DNA from: Paramacrobiotus metropolitanus
Lineage: Eukaryota > Tardigrada > Eutardigrada > Parachela > Macrobiotidae
Reading direction: 5' to 3'
Assembly: GCF_019649055.1 (NCBI RefSeq)
Contig: NW_026570295.1
Coordinates: forward strand, 310,001-374,000
Length of the DNA: 64,000 nucleotides
Shown: positions 45,171 through 57,440 of the stretch, piece by piece
Numbering within the stretch: the first letter of the stretch is position 1
Layout of the letters: the number at the start of each line of letters is the position of its first letter
Position numbers and translations under genes: made by a program
Notes under the pieces: model-generated
What the model was told of the DNA's origin: nothing
Seen by the model: the letters and a program-made list of their open reading frames with translations, nothing else
Database searches by the model: none

Positions 45171-45307
45171 TCCTCGATTGCCAGATCGCAAAAACGTGTA
45201 AATTCTAAAAGAAACACTAGCGATGGCGTACTTCAATATGGAATGGTCGGCGACTCATTTAAAATGGTGGTCGTGGCCAGATTAGCGCTGACCAAATCGC
45301 GTTGAGC

Positions 45308-45510
45308 GGACGGTTTTGTTACTCATCGCGCGCCGACAAAGAAATTGCCCGCTTTCGCCTGGAACACCGTGCTGTCGTTGGGGTTTCCGATGCGCAGACG
45401 GAGTGTCCGTTGCGGCTGCAGACTGTCGCGCCGGCATTCTGTAAACCCCCGCATGTCGGGATTGTTACCCTCGCTAACGCATCACAGCTGATCGTGCCCG
45501 GGATATGGGT
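45308..45510 (-). pseudogene. MAM N-half fragment, frameshifted
   Basis: GTISCDA is in one frame and DSLQPQRTLRLRIGNPND, STVFQAKAG in another. It is homologous to fragments at 58960-59110 and 63300-63510. The Cys-Gly-Trp block is destroyed. Confidence 0.55.
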
Positions 45511-46146
45511 TCTGCTGACACGACTCGACCGGTTAAAACGAACCTTTGCCGGTAATTTTCGTCCAAACATTCGCCAAAAATGGGGATGTCTTATAAAAAA
45601 GTTCCAGAAAATCATGCTACAGTTGCTAGCACTTCTTTTCTAATCGTGCAAAAAATTGTACCCAAGTTGGATACTCGATGTGCATAGGTTAACAAAGTTA
45701 AAGCTAATGCATCTGTGATATGGCAAAACAGAACATCAGCTCGCCACCTGCCAGCCACAATATGCGCCACAATACTACGTTCGAATGCATTTGCAGCGTA
45801 TGATGACGTATCTGGTAGACCATAATTAGCCACGATGAGCAATTCACAATTCTAGAAAATTTGGGTAATCCGTAATCACTAATTACTCAACATTTCGCTG
45901 GCCACAACCTGTGGTTTACGTAGAGCGATATCAAGATCAGAAACAATTTAAACAATTATAGGGTAGCCTAGATCTCAGCCACACTCTGTCAAGTTGTGCA
46001 GAAAAATAATTCACAATAATAATGAATTCAGCATATTTGCCATTAGCAGATTTTTTACTACATGGAAGCGCCTGTGTATTTCAACTTTTTGACACAACAC
46101 TACATTTATAGCAGACTAACAAATAACTACAGTATATACCGGGTTA

Positions 46147-46510
46147 TTAAGAACAATGGGCCATGTATAACGCCTCTGCCTGCGTCCTGAAAACCACGGG
46201 GTAGTGGACGCCCTTGGGAATGACGGCGCTCTGGTGGACATAATTCCAGCGGGCGGGAATGACCTGGATGAAGAGCGGGGTCTCGATGGCTACTTCCACG
46301 TTGTGCGCGGCGGCTTCCATGACGACCATCGATCGATCCCCAGATTGTTGGTGGCCGGGAACTGGACGTGGCTGTAGTACCACAAGGAGATGCGGCCCTG
46401 GCTGCGCCCAGCCGCAAAGGTCACGTTCGGAAAGCGGACGGCCAAGACGTGACCCGGTCCGCCCATGTAAGCCGGTCGCGGGCTAAGGAGCAGCGGTTCA
46501 CCAGGATTCA
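46147..46510 (-). pseudogene. MAM domain fragment with 4-nt duplication
   Basis: LLLSPRPAYMGGPGHVLAVR, FPNVTFAAGRSQ and LWYYSHVQFPATNNLG run in one frame. VVMEAAAHNVEVAIETPLF, IQVIPARWNYVHQ and VHYPVVFRTQAEALYMAH follow in another. The switch lies at the ATCGATCGATC run (46329-46338), consistent with duplication of a 4-nt GATC unit. A fragment on the opposite strand at 54270-54440 is homologous. Confidence 0.65.
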
Positions 46511-47070
46511 GGAAGTTTTTCGCCTGATGGAGGAATCGCGGTAGCGGGTAATTTACTGTTCGTTTCAACATGTGAAAAATCATAGAAGAAGGGCAATTTT
46601 GTGAAATTATCAAATACCGCCACTAACCACCAGTCTGTCTAAATATCGTCACTTTATCAATTGCCTGTTGGCACTAACCACAACAAACTGAAACATATGG
46701 TAAGACATATTATCAGTAGAAATTATCAGTCTAGCTGTAGTGAAAGGAAATGCTGCTGCTGTTTTGGGCACCTTGACTATGCGTCCTAGGATTTTTGATA
46801 CTTGTAGCAATAACGATTTTGGCTGTTTTTTTAACGTTTAAATTTGAATCATTTTAAGTAGTATTACGCGAATGCACTTTTTGTAACATTGATGGCCTTT
46901 GCCCAATAAAAGAGTAATTATCAGTATAATTTACAATAACATCGTAGAGAAATGCCACGATGTAAACCGTCATCGACAAGCAAAACGTACCTAATAAGAG
47001 AAACTGTGTCTGCTGTAACTTTTTTTAAAAAGAAAACTACGAATATTCATTTGTGAAATCCGAAAACTTT

Positions 47071-48020
47071 GGTCACTTTCACCGCTCCCGAATTTTATTT
47101 CGATAAAATCGCAAACAAATTCTGACCGTTTCGGTATGCAATTACGGTGACTGCGCTTGAAGAGGCTACCGTTCTCAACAGATCATAGTCATACGTAGAC
47201 TGGCTGATCAGAAGAATTTATATTCTATAAAAAGACTGCATTATCTTATTAAGCAAAGCTTATTGTCACTGTGCATGTCACAACGCTGAATCAACACTGT
47301 CCCAGATTTCTGCCACTACTCTACGATATCAGTGAGCAAACACGATCTGTTGTCAGGAATTGTAAATTTCCTGTTATATCGGCAAAACCTAACGACTGAC
47401 TTATCGATCATCTCTGCACAGCCGGGGGTAACAAAACTCTCCACATCCACCATACTACAAACGAAATTTCCGGCAGCAAATGCGTGGCATTTAAATGCGA
47501 TACAATTTCCTGTTCTTACCGGTGTCATTATGAGTCGGCGCTGGTAAATGCTGTAATTGGCCACAACAAAACACTTCCGTCGACGTCTCCTGTCTGTTAA
47601 CCGTGAGAGTCAATCCCTGCTCCCATCAATCGCCCAAACCATCCTCAAAATTACTTTCCACAGCTGCTTCCCATTTGAAAGGCATCCGGACAGTTATGTG
47701 CATTTAACCTCACAAACGGTTTTTTTTGTATGAAAAATATTCTTTTATTATGAAAATGTGACAAATACTCCATTTAATATTCTATTATATAATGATTCTA
47801 ATCCAGGAATAGTTCTACTGATTATTCTCGATTTTCTTAAAAACATCCTCGACAAAAGTGACCTTAAAAGTAATTTTTTCCTTATCGAAAAATATTCTAT
47901 TGTCTATTATCCTATTTTATTTCCAAAAATACCCATTTTCCTTTTATTTATTCCGAAAAAGATGTGTTTTCGAATTCGCTATGTTTTTAATATTTTACCG
48001 ATACAGCTAGTAACCTTAAT
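47071..48020. repeat. Non-coding part of MAM repeat unit 1
   Basis: Ordered blocks shared with 51170-51745 and 55790-57440: CTACCGTTCTC near 47166, CTCTACGATA near 47319, ATCGGCAAAACCTAACGACT near 47379, and AGGAATAGTTCTACTGATTA near 47804. Confidence 0.75.
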
Positions 48021-48040
48021 GGTCAAAGCCTCGCCCAGTG

Positions 48041-48369
48041 CCAGTTAGGTCAAACCATCATCCAGCGCGCCCTGGAAGACGACCACCTGTTGACTGGTGC
48101 TGCAGAAGGTGACAGTGTCCGGCATCCATTCCTCGTGGACGAAGGGGTTGAAGGAGAAGACCGAGCTCTCGGCGTCCAGGCAGCCGGCGGCGGTCTCCAG
48201 CAGCAGCACCTCCAGCCTCCAGGGTGGCGACGCCGGGTCCGGCTCGGTACCAGAACGCCATCTTGCTGCTGGTCTGCGCGGAGAAGTCGCGGTGGAAGGG
48301 CGGAGTGCGCAGTTCGGCCGTGACGGTGTCTTTGCGCAGCGAACGATCTTTCACTTCATCCACACACAT
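48041..48369 (-). pseudogene. MAM domain exon with 7-nt tandem duplication
   Basis: TAELRTPPFHRDFSAQ and SKMAFWYRAGPGVATLE are in frame 1. EVLLLETAAGCLDAESSVF, SFNPFVHEEWMPDTVTFC and QQVVVFQGALDDG are in frame 2. The break is an exact 7-nt tandem repeat CCTCCAG (48209-48215 and 48216-48222). One copy would keep a single frame. Confidence 0.75.
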
Positions 48370-48649
48370 GTAACAGCGGCCTGCATAAATGTTAAATTAT
48401 TTGCGACTGTACGTGGTTACTAAACTACCATTTGTATAATATATATTTGGATGTTTTTATTATTTGTGTTATTATTATTATTTACGTTACAATTATTTGT
48501 ACGAGAACAATAATATATGTAGACGCTTCAGGAATTTTTTCAGAATAATAAGCTCAATAGTACTTATATATTTTCTTATTTATTGTACTGATGTGAAAGG
48601 TGTTGGCTTCTTACAGTTTATTTGAGAAACTATCACACGCACCTGACTG

Positions 48650-48800
48650 GGCATCTGTTGGTTCCCGGTACAACAACGCTCTATCTTCAGTGTTCGGCTT
48701 GCCAGCCCTCGCAAAGCCCCCGCTCGAAGGAGCAGGTGCCGCTCCCGGTGACGGTGATCAGCGCCGGTGTGGTGAGAGTGGGTGGCAGGCTTGTGGACAC
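48650..48800 (-). pseudogene. MAM N-half with linker, 2-nt insertion
   Basis: The linker PPTLTTPALITVTGSG and CSFERGLCEGWQAE open a MAM domain. The reading then hits TGA unless shifted to LKIERCCTGNQQMPSQ before a GTGCGT donor. The copy at 51939-52110 aligns without the two extra bases at this site. Confidence 0.65.
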
Positions 48801-49749
48801 CGTATAGCCTGCAAAACGTAGCGTCCGTCTGCCATGCATGGACAGCAGGCAGTGGACTGGAAATGCGGAAGTGGCTATCCTTACCACCCTGACAGCACAT
48901 TTGGCTATTGTCGCCGCCTTTCACTCCGTTTTGGCTATTCGAACCAACCTTTTTTAAATATTTGTTACACAGCTGTTGGCCATTCTCACCACCTTGCGGC
49001 TTTAATGCTTTCGCCTATCATGCGTTCCCATCTCTTTTCAGGTGTACAAGTGCTTCTATACTTTAAGTTGGTGCGAAATTGTTTCATTAGGATTTAATTT
49101 GACGTTTTGTTTGAAACTGAATTGTAATAATTATGATAAAACAATTATAAGCGTTGATGTTTCAGTTATCGGTATTACATGGTATATATAATACCCGGCA
49201 TTTATGTAGTGCACATACATGTAGAATTGCAAGCCAAAAACTTTCGTAAGGCAGTGCTGCATGAGAAATTGCAGGCTTACACGCAGAAGAACAACTACTC
49301 GTAGTACTCACCAATGACTAATGACCTCACCAATAACCAATGACCTCTTTAATGAATAATTGCTTGGATATTAAAGCTTGAAAAGCGAAGCAAAGTTTTT
49401 TACCGAGGACGAAATAGGAATTTTTAGTCATTAAGCCGTACGTGAACTGTATGCCGGTAAAAACGGTGACTAAAACCCAAGAAAACAAAGGTCATCAAAG
49501 TTCGAAACAAAAGCAGGCGGAAATTTCAGGAGCTCCTCTGGCTAATGCAAGTTTTGCAAAAAGAAATGATTGGCAAATATTTAACACTTTAAAAGTTTTG
49601 CATTTTTCATATATATGAAGCAATGGAGTCAGTAATGATACGAGGCAGCTGCTGCCACAATACTGCGTTTGCGCCACTGATACTATGTTGATCACAAGTT
49701 CACAACGAGCAGTTTTACAACAGTAGCGAACTTAATTAATCACTGCTGT
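48801..49749. other. Array spacer, no gene recognised
   Basis: AT-rich, with direct repeats of CTCACCAATGACTAATGAC at about 49306-49345. No exon is supported. Confidence 0.4.
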
Positions 49750-50190
49750 TTAACGTTTCGGTTTGCCTGTCAGAACGTCAACTCTTACCACGAAAGGATC
49801 GTTGAAGAAGACGGACACCAGCGTATACAGCCACTCCCGTGACGCATCCCCGGTCCCCACAACAGGACCTGCTGGTTGCCGGCCTGCTCACCATACAAGG
49901 CAAATGTTCGATGCCGTGCCCGAAGGGGCGTTAGGCGAAGGCCATGCTGCTATTGACGTGAGGGAAGGCTTTTGAGCGCATCTTTAGGGTGTCGGTGATG
50001 GCGGTAACGTCCTGGCTGTCGGCCACGAGGTAGCCCTCGCTGTCGTCGTTGTACACGGCGTACGAACGATCCGTTGACCGCCTGCCACCCGACGGCCGGT
50101 CGACTGGGCGGCTGCCATCCACAAGTGGCGCCACACTGGAAATCGGAGGTCATATCCGTGTGCGATGCTGGCTCGCATCTGTCTTTACAG
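49750..50190 (-). pseudogene. MAM domain, frameshifted
   Basis: CGATCGWQPP and GWQAVNGSF are in one frame. SYAVYNDDSEGYLVADSQD, TLKMRSKAFPHVNSSMAFA are in a second. The C-half NQQVLLWG, REWLYTLVSVFFNDPF is in a third. All lie in order along about 440 bp, so this was a full MAM domain broken at least twice. Confidence 0.6.
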
Positions 50191-50984
50191 AAAATTAACG
50201 GAAACCACAAAGTGCTAGATATAATTTGGTAGTTTGCTGTCATTATGAAGGTTAATTACTATAAAATTCCCGATTTGTTAGACTGCCATGTATCTGTACG
50301 ATGACATCGTAGGCAAGTGGCATGATCTTTACGGAAGTTGCGCGTTCTAATGTACATTGTTCCAAATTATATTTTAAAAACTAAGTCTGATGGCTTTTTT
50401 TGCAAAAATGAAAACGCTTAATATTTCGATAACATTAGCTTCATGTGCAGTTAACGCTATTAAACCGTGGATAATATTAGTGTGTGGAGTTCACGTCGTA
50501 CTGTCGTACTGTCGACGCTGACTTTATCCACGAGAAATTCGGAAAAAATAAATAGGCATAATTTGTTTTTATTTTGCACGAAAATACAAGATATTTTATT
50601 TTTTTATGCTATCGACCAAGCGTGAATGCGGAAATCATTTCTTGTTATATTCAATTACTACCTAATTTTGAGGAATGTTACGGATGTGTTAGTCACTCGT
50701 AGCCACGGTGACCTTTGGTGAATATCATTACACGCAACTGCCGAACTGGGCCGTGCGAAAAATATCAGAAGAAATATTGTGCGGCGGCTCGCAGTTTAAT
50801 CGCGTCTTAAATATTTTTTTGCGAACGTAAAAGGCTAAATCCAGACATTATTGCTAGAGAAGCGCTGTTTCAGAAACGAACCAGAACACGCTTCACCCAA
50901 CTTCTCCAAAATTTAATCGTGTTGTATATTTTCAGTGCCGGAGAGGCCGGCTCACTGCAGTCGTTCACGCTTTTATCGCCGATG

Positions 50985-51100
50985 TCGCCGTGGCCGGTGA
51001 GCCAGACGAAAGTGGCGCGAGATTTGGCCCGGTCCGCCCATGTCCGCCGGGTCGCTATCGAATAAGCAGTGGTTCATGAGGAAGCTGTCGCCTGATGGAG
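50985..51100 (-). pseudogene. MAM fragment
   Basis: SDPADMGGPGQISRHFRL matches the PAYMGGPGHVLAVR segment at about 46450. Little else remains. Confidence 0.45.
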
Positions 51101-51169
51101 CAATTGCGGTAGTGCATAATTTGGATTTCGTTTCTGCACGTGAAAAGTCACGGAAGAACGCCAACGTTG

Positions 51170-51745
51170 TGAATTTATAAAATGCCAAACAAACAAATTC
51201 TGACATTTTCGGTATACAAAACGCAAATACGGTGGCTGGGCTTGAATAGACTACGTTCTCAAGATACGCAAACTGGTTGTTGAAAATAATTATATTTACA
51301 ACTGTTACAAAAATTATTTTATTATTTTATCAAGCAAAGCATATTTTCATTGCGCACGGCACAACGCTCAGTGTTTATTAATTAAACTCACTTATTATGC
51401 CACTACTCTACGATAGCATCGTATTACGCATTTGATCTCTAAGTCAGCAGTTTTAAGAATTTCTCTCATGTCGGCAAAACCTTATGACAGGCGTTAAGAG
51501 TTAAGACCATCTTTGCATCGCAGGTGTTACAAAACTCTCAATATCTGTAAGCCTTTCCTTTCTTCTTTCATACATCTAATTTTTTTCTGAAAATGTATTC
51601 CATTTAATGTTCTGTTACAGTATCTAATCCAAGAATAGTTCTACTTATTATTCTCGATTTCTGTGGAATCCTCCACAAAAGTGATCTTAACAGCCGTTTT
51701 TTATTTATTTATAAAATATTCCATTGGTTGCTTTCCATTCTGTTT
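51170..51745. repeat. Non-coding part of MAM repeat unit 2
   Basis: Same block order as 47071-48020, but it leads straight to the 51.76-52.13 kb segment without a counterpart of the exon at 48041-48369. Confidence 0.7.
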
Positions 51746-51938
51746 ATAATATATTTGGATGACTTTATTATTTATGGTATTATTATCTATGTTTTTGTTG
51801 TTTGCATCATATATATATGTAGATGCTTCGAGAATTTTTACAAATATGCTCAATATTACTTATATATTCTGTTATTTATTACACTGATATGATTAATGTT
51901 TGTGTTTGATTATTTATTTTGGAAACTATCACACGTAC

Positions 51939-52110
51939 CTGACCTTGTATCTGCTGGTTCCCGGTACAACAATGCTCTCCTTCTAGTTCAGCGTGCCAGT
52001 CCTCGCAAAGTCCCACATCGAAGGAGAAGGTGCTGTACCGCTCTCGATTACGGTGATCAGCGCAGAAACGGTGGGAGTGGGTACTGCCTGCAAAACGTAG
52101 CGTCCGTCTA
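51939..52110 (-). pseudogene. MAM N-half, frameshifted, donor intact
   Basis: TPTVSALITVIESG (linker) is in one frame. STFSFDVGLCEDWHAELEGE, then HCCTGNQQIQGQ|GTACGT is in another, owing to about 4 extra bases near 52035. The first MAM Cys is now Phe (FSF for CSF). Confidence 0.65.
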
Positions 52111-52493
52111 CTATAAATGTATGGACAGCATGCAGCTGATTGGAAACGCGGCAAAAATGTTAAAATGTACCGATTGTGCCATACAAAAGCATTTGTGCAC
52201 ACAGCCTGACACAGGGTACACCGGCACTTTCAAAACGACGAATCAAATCCGTAAAAAATAAAGATAGTACATGACATGTACCATAGAAGGACGGGAAGCT
52301 GTAGTCAAGTGACCAATGAAAAAACACACAGAATACGCGAAGTTTGGCACAAGTGACAACTAACATTTTTGCTGAACACGGCAAGTAAAAACAATACTGC
52401 ATGACGATTATTGGTTTTAAAATGGAATCTATTTTTGCAAATAGAAATTCCAGAAACATTCAAACGCAACGTAGCGGTTTCCGCATGTAAAAG

Positions 52494-52724
52494 GATGTCG
52501 TCGATGGCCACGAAGTTGTTGGGCTGAGTAAAGAAACTGGTCAGCTGCAGTTGTCGGCGCGGCGCACTGGGATCGATGTGGATGCTGACCAGCGCCTGAT
52601 TCCACTCTCCGAAGGGTGCCGGACCGAAATGCGGGTATTCCGTGGTCGGCTCCACATCGGAGGTGATCGTGTACAGGGAGATGACGGTGGAGGAGCGATC
52701 ACTGACGCGATAATAAAAATGCAA
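52494..52724 (-). pseudogene. MAM C-half exon with both splice sites lost
   Basis: The reading YYRVSDRSSTVISLYTI, FGPAPFGEWNQALVSIHI and NNFVAIDDILLHA is open. The acceptor equivalent to GTTGCAG is TTTGCAT, and the donor equivalent to GGTGCGT reads GCTACGT. The exon body is preserved but cannot be spliced in the ancestral way. Confidence 0.7.
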
Positions 52725-53177
52725 AATTCAATACAATAAAATTATCACTGACATTGGGAGCAGCACTTATTTCCAAATCATTTTCACCGGCTTAAATGAC
52801 ATCTTAAGTTGAATTATATTTCAACAAAAATCTGGAAAACAAATAATTAGTCATTTGCAACTTGCAATGGCCAACGCGGGAATCGTGACATTTGATAACA
52901 TTAATAACTTTACAGACTGGCACTTCCATGTCATGGAGTTAAACCTGCCTTATAACGATATCATAGCAGAACCGTAGAAAAATGGCTGATGTATGTATGT
53001 ACAAATCTGTCATCAATGACTGTTCCTGTACTAAGGTCAGGAATTTACGATAACTTGGGAATTCGAAAGCAATGTACTTTTTTGTAAAAAATAGTTAATT
53101 TTTCAACAGTATACTACGAATACAGTATAATTAAGACCAAGATCAGTGAACGGATTTTTGCCAATGTCGCCAATGTA

Positions 53178-53300
53178 GTGGGCTTCAAATGGGTGGCTGC
53201 GGAGTGTAATTTCGAGGACGGACTGTGTGATTGCTGGGAGATGGAATTGACGTTGACGGCTAAAGGCCAGGATATGTCGGCGGTAGGCTTCATTGTGGCC
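53178..53300 (+). pseudogene. MAM N-half start on the plus strand
   Basis: VAAECNFEDGLCDCWEMEL has the C-x-F-E-x-G-x-C-x-x-W opening of a MAM domain. The rest does not continue as MAM. Its orientation is opposite to most of the array. Confidence 0.5.
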
Positions 53301-53702
53301 AGTTTCACCAGTATTCGAGCGCCGATTCTAATTTTCTGTGTAAATTCGATGCTAGCATAAGAGTACGGTCTAGGATGGAGTATTGCCGACAAACCATTGT
53401 CAAATCGCATTCAACAGATAATAATACCACTTATAATAACCTCGTTGAGGAGTGGCATACAGGCATAGTTCCTGAAGCTGTGTGTCTACATTCCACAGTG
53501 CCAGATATTTTGATAGAGAAAAAGAATTATTAACAGAACGTTATTGCAAATTTAAAAGTTTGTACAAAGTAGTTAGTTCAGGCACAGTACCCGTTTTGAC
53601 CGGCATACAGTTCACGTACGACTTGATGGCTGAAATTGGCTGAAATTTTCTTTTTCGTCCTGGGAAAAAAGCTTTGTTTTTCACGTTGTAATATTCAAGC
53701 AG

Positions 53703-53910
53703 TTACTGTACCCTAACCCTGCACTTGAAGGAAATTTGTACAGTGCAGCCACACGCACTTGTACGAGGCCTTCACTATTCACATACGCGGCTTGCAGCTA
53801 GTGCGCGTTTAAACATGAATTGGTTGAATGTTAATCCGGCTATACAGCACCCGCACCGTGTCGCTCATAGCGTACAAATTTCCTTCAAGTGCAGGGTTAG
53901 GATACAGTAA
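53703..53910. mobile_element. MITE, 208 bp with 39-bp TIRs
   Basis: Left arm 53703-53741 (TTACTGTACCCTAACCCTGC, ACTTGAAGGAAATTTGTAC) pairs with 53872-53910 with one mismatch. Both sides show TA next to CTGTA/TACAG, consistent with a TA target. There is no coding content. Confidence 0.8.
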
Positions 53911-54269
53911 TCGTTAGTGCGCCCGCACTACTCTTGCACGTTGGACGTGCCTGCATCGTGCCATTTTTCTACGATATTGTTATAGACGACAGTAAGTACT
54001 TGTAGTATTTACTGCGAGCAATTTGGCAGTCATTTTCTATCTTTGTTGGAATAAAATTGAGGAGGCAGAATAGTACTTCAACTTACAAAACGTAAGTACA
54101 AAACGTACGTGCAAAACGTTCCTTAGTTTTGAAAGTTGAAATACAATAGTATTTCAACTTACAAAATATGGCTATGATACCGGTGGCCTGCTTTTTTCCG
54201 ATTAATTTTTATTACTACCGCGATTGCTCCACCAGGCGATATAGATTCCTGATCAACTATACTGCTTCT

Positions 54270-54440
54270 TCGACACGTACTCGGCACAGATGTGCGAACC
54301 GGGCCACGTCTCGGCCGTCCGCTCGCCGAACGTGACCTTTGCGGCTGAGCGCAGCCAGACTACAGCCACGGCCAGTTCCAGGCCACCAACAATCTGGGCG
54401 TGGTCGCCATGGACGCCAGTAATACATGTACTGTATAAGC
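54270..54440 (+). pseudogene. MAM fragment, inverted relative to the array
   Basis: GHVSAVRSPNVTFAAERSQ, then DYSHGQFQATNNLGVVAMDA in another frame. It is homologous to the minus-strand fragment at 46320-46470. Confidence 0.6.
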
Positions 54441-55261
54441 CATCGCTACTGCCTCTTCTATATTTTGTGATGCTGATTTTGTTTATACTAATTTGAGATC
54501 TTGCAACAGCCACTAATTACGAGTTTTATTCCATAGGGTGGATAGAAATGACCAAGCGTTTATCGCCGCTGAGGCATCCGTCATCCGGACAGAAACGTCG
54601 AGCAAGGGCAAAAGTAATAAGGCAAGTGTAAATATGATTTACACGGTGATTCGCGCCGGTGTGGTGGGAGTAGGCGGGCGTGTCGATACCGTATCGCTTG
54701 CAAGAGTAGTAGCAAGAGTAGCGTCCAGTCTCGTCCTGTCGATAATATTATATATATTCTTGTCCTCGATGATATTATATTCTTAATAATCGAGTGCGAC
54801 ATGTCGTACAGCTGCAGGTTTTGTTAGGCATCAACCAATGCACAGGCCACTGCGCAGATTTAAACTAAATAAAATGAATAATTCTTCCACAACTTCCGTT
54901 TTTTTTATAAAAGTGTATAGCACATTTTTATGTCGTACGAGTTGTAAACACGGCTTTAATACGTTTTTCCGGCACTTGTCACCAATCCATAAAAGATTAT
55001 ATAACTACAGATAAGAGATAACTGCAATACAGTACTTCTGAAGTATATTGAAACTGTAGAGCAGTGGCCAATGTGTGATTCGATACGCGGTAAGTTGAAA
55101 TCTTACTGCTAATTTTAAGCCTGACACAACTGAGCGTTCATAATATTATACAAACTCTCTTTCAAGAAAACATTATAAAATGCTTTTTTTTCTTAAATTA
55201 CCAACTTTCACAAAAGATTTTTAAAAAATTCATTACAAAGAATTTAACCGTAAGTCTGTAA

Positions 55262-55462
55262 CGCACCGATTTTCGCGTGCAGAATGATGTCGTCGATGGC
55301 CACGAAGCTGTTGGGCTGAGTGAAGAGACTGGTCAGCTGCAGTTGTCGGCGCGGCGCATTGGGATCGATGCGAATGTTGACCAGCGCCAGATTCCACTGT
55401 CCGAACGGTGCCGGGCCGAAATGCGCGCATTCCGTGGTCGCGCTCGGCGCTCCGAAACTGAT
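55262..55462 (-). pseudogene. MAM C-half, 5'-truncated
   Basis: TTECAHFGPAPFGQWNLALV, NIRIDPNAPRRQLQLTSLF and SFVAIDDIILHAKI are followed by a good donor G|GTGCGT. The YYRAS start and the acceptor are missing. Confidence 0.65.
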
Positions 55463-55789
55463 GGAGCATTCGCGACAGTGTGTAATTTACTGTTCGTATC
55501 AACATGTGAAAAATCATAGAAGAACGCCAATGTTGTTTATTATCATATACCGCCACTACCCACCTGTTTGTCCAAATACGGCCACTTTAACAAAATACCT
55601 GCTTTCACTAACCACAACCCATTGAAACATCTGGTAAACAAGGGCCACCATTGTCTACAATAACATCGTAGAGAAGCGGCACGATACAAATCGCCAGGGA
55701 CGAGGAACACCATCAGCCGTAAACGTACCGAACAAAACGAACTGCGCCTGCTGTAGTTTTTTTTAAAAGAAAACTACGGAGATTCGTTT

Positions 55790-57440
55790 GTGGAAATTCG
55801 AAAACTTTGGGCACCTTTCCTCGCTCCTCAATTTTATGGCGATAAATCGCAAATAAGTTCTTAACTTTTTTCGGTAGGATGCAAAATGCAGATACTGGGC
55901 TTAAATAGGCTACCGTTCTCGACAGATACGTCAAAAGAGTAAATAAATTTTTTATAAAAATTATTTATTTTTATATAATTTGTATAACAATAAAAGCATT
56001 AAAAAAATTAAAAAATTATTTATGAATAAATAAATTATTTTTAAATAAAAATTTATGTAAATTTGTTTTTATTTTATCAAACAAAGCCTATTATCACTAT
56101 TCACTGCCCATGGCACAACGCGGAAATGCAATAAAGCTATGTAATATGCCACTATTCTACGATAGCATCGCACAAAACGTATGATCTGTAAGTCAGCATT
56201 TGTAAGAAGGCTTGGGCTAATGCCACTACAGTTCACAACAAAACACTATTGTCACATCAGTCCACATCACAATTTGGCTAATGACACTACAAAAGGTCAT
56301 TTGACTTTTTAATTCATGTGCACTACAGTTCGCTAATGGCACTACTGAAGTCAATTGACCAAGGGTTTCACACACTACGCAACGCTAATGATACTACATA
56401 AATGATTGGGATAAGTAATATTTATAGCGGAAACGTTAACGTAGAAGATGATGCAGTCTTAATTTGGCATTCTACCGACGACACGAGGAAACGTTCTTAT
56501 TGAATCGTTCAAGACAGTCCAATCTTGTAGGTGCTTTCTTCATTTTGTACGAGTCAACTTCACAAATGTGCGATCGCTTTCAGACAGTATCTCCGCAGCG
56601 AAGTCGATCGCAAATATCCCGCAATCAACCATATTTGACTTCTGCTGGATTTTAAGAATTTTAACCGTCAGTACTTCGCCTTCTTTATGGCAGATATGCC
56701 GAATTAAATTGATATCATGCTGAGTGTACAGGAAAAGATTTCCCTAAAATCGTTCTCATGTGGTCAGTAGTTATTGCCGAAGTCCCCGTACATTAGTACA
56801 ACAGGTGCAGTGTACATGAAGGACGCTACGTACAGTTGTACACATCTTACACACTGTAAAGTATGAAATGTAGTGGTATTAGCACATTTATGGTGGCTGT
56901 GTACAATAGTCAATTGCAAATGATTAATTGTAGAGTCATTAGCATTGTGTAGTTTTTCACAAAAAGAGTCAAATGACTCTATTGTAGTGCCATTAGCCAA
57001 ATTGTGATGTGGACTGATGTGACAATAGTGTCTTGTTGTGAACTGTAGTGGCAATAGCGTTCGCCTTGTAAGAATTCCAGTCATATCGGCAAAACCTAAT
57101 GATGGACTTTTAGCTCCTCTCTGAGCCTCCGCATAGCAGGTGTAACCAAACTCTCACAAACATTTTATATAAATTGAAAACCATCTTTTCTTATTTCATA
57201 TATATTTTTTTAAAAAAAAATTCTATTTAATATTTAATATTCTGTCATCTAATCCAAGAATCCATAGTTCTACTTTTTATGCTCGATTTTTTGAAAAACA
57301 TTTTCATCAGAAGTGACTTTAACAGTCATTTTTATTTATTTGATAAGTATTCCCCTGCCTATTTTCCTGTTTTATTTTCAAAAATACTCCTTTTTTATTT
57401 TGTATTCCGAAAAAGATGTGATTCGAATTCGCTATGTTTT
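55790..57440. repeat. Non-coding part of MAM repeat unit 3
   Basis: Third copy of the blocks at 47071-48020 (CTACCGTTCTCGACAGATAC near 55910, CTCTACGATA-like near 56156, ATCGGCAAAACCTAATGATG near 57085, GAATTCGCTATGTTTTAAT near 57424). It is split by the inserted element at 56209-57065. Confidence 0.75.
56209..57065. mobile_element. DNA transposon with about 100-bp TIRs and a 9-bp TSD
   Basis: The ends GGCTTGGGCTAATGCCACTA and the reverse complement of the right end, GGCGAACGCTATTGCCACTA, continue as matching inverted repeats for about 100 bp (CAGTTCACAACAAAACACTA, TTGTCACATCAGTCCACATC and on). TTGTAAGAA flanks both sides (56200-56208 and 57066-57074). Sister units at 47355 and 51460 show the uninterrupted site. 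A subterminal GCTAATGNCACTAC motif is repeated four times. The 9-bp duplication suits Mutator-like elements; other 8-9 bp superfamilies are possible. No transposase frame was seen. Confidence 0.85.
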
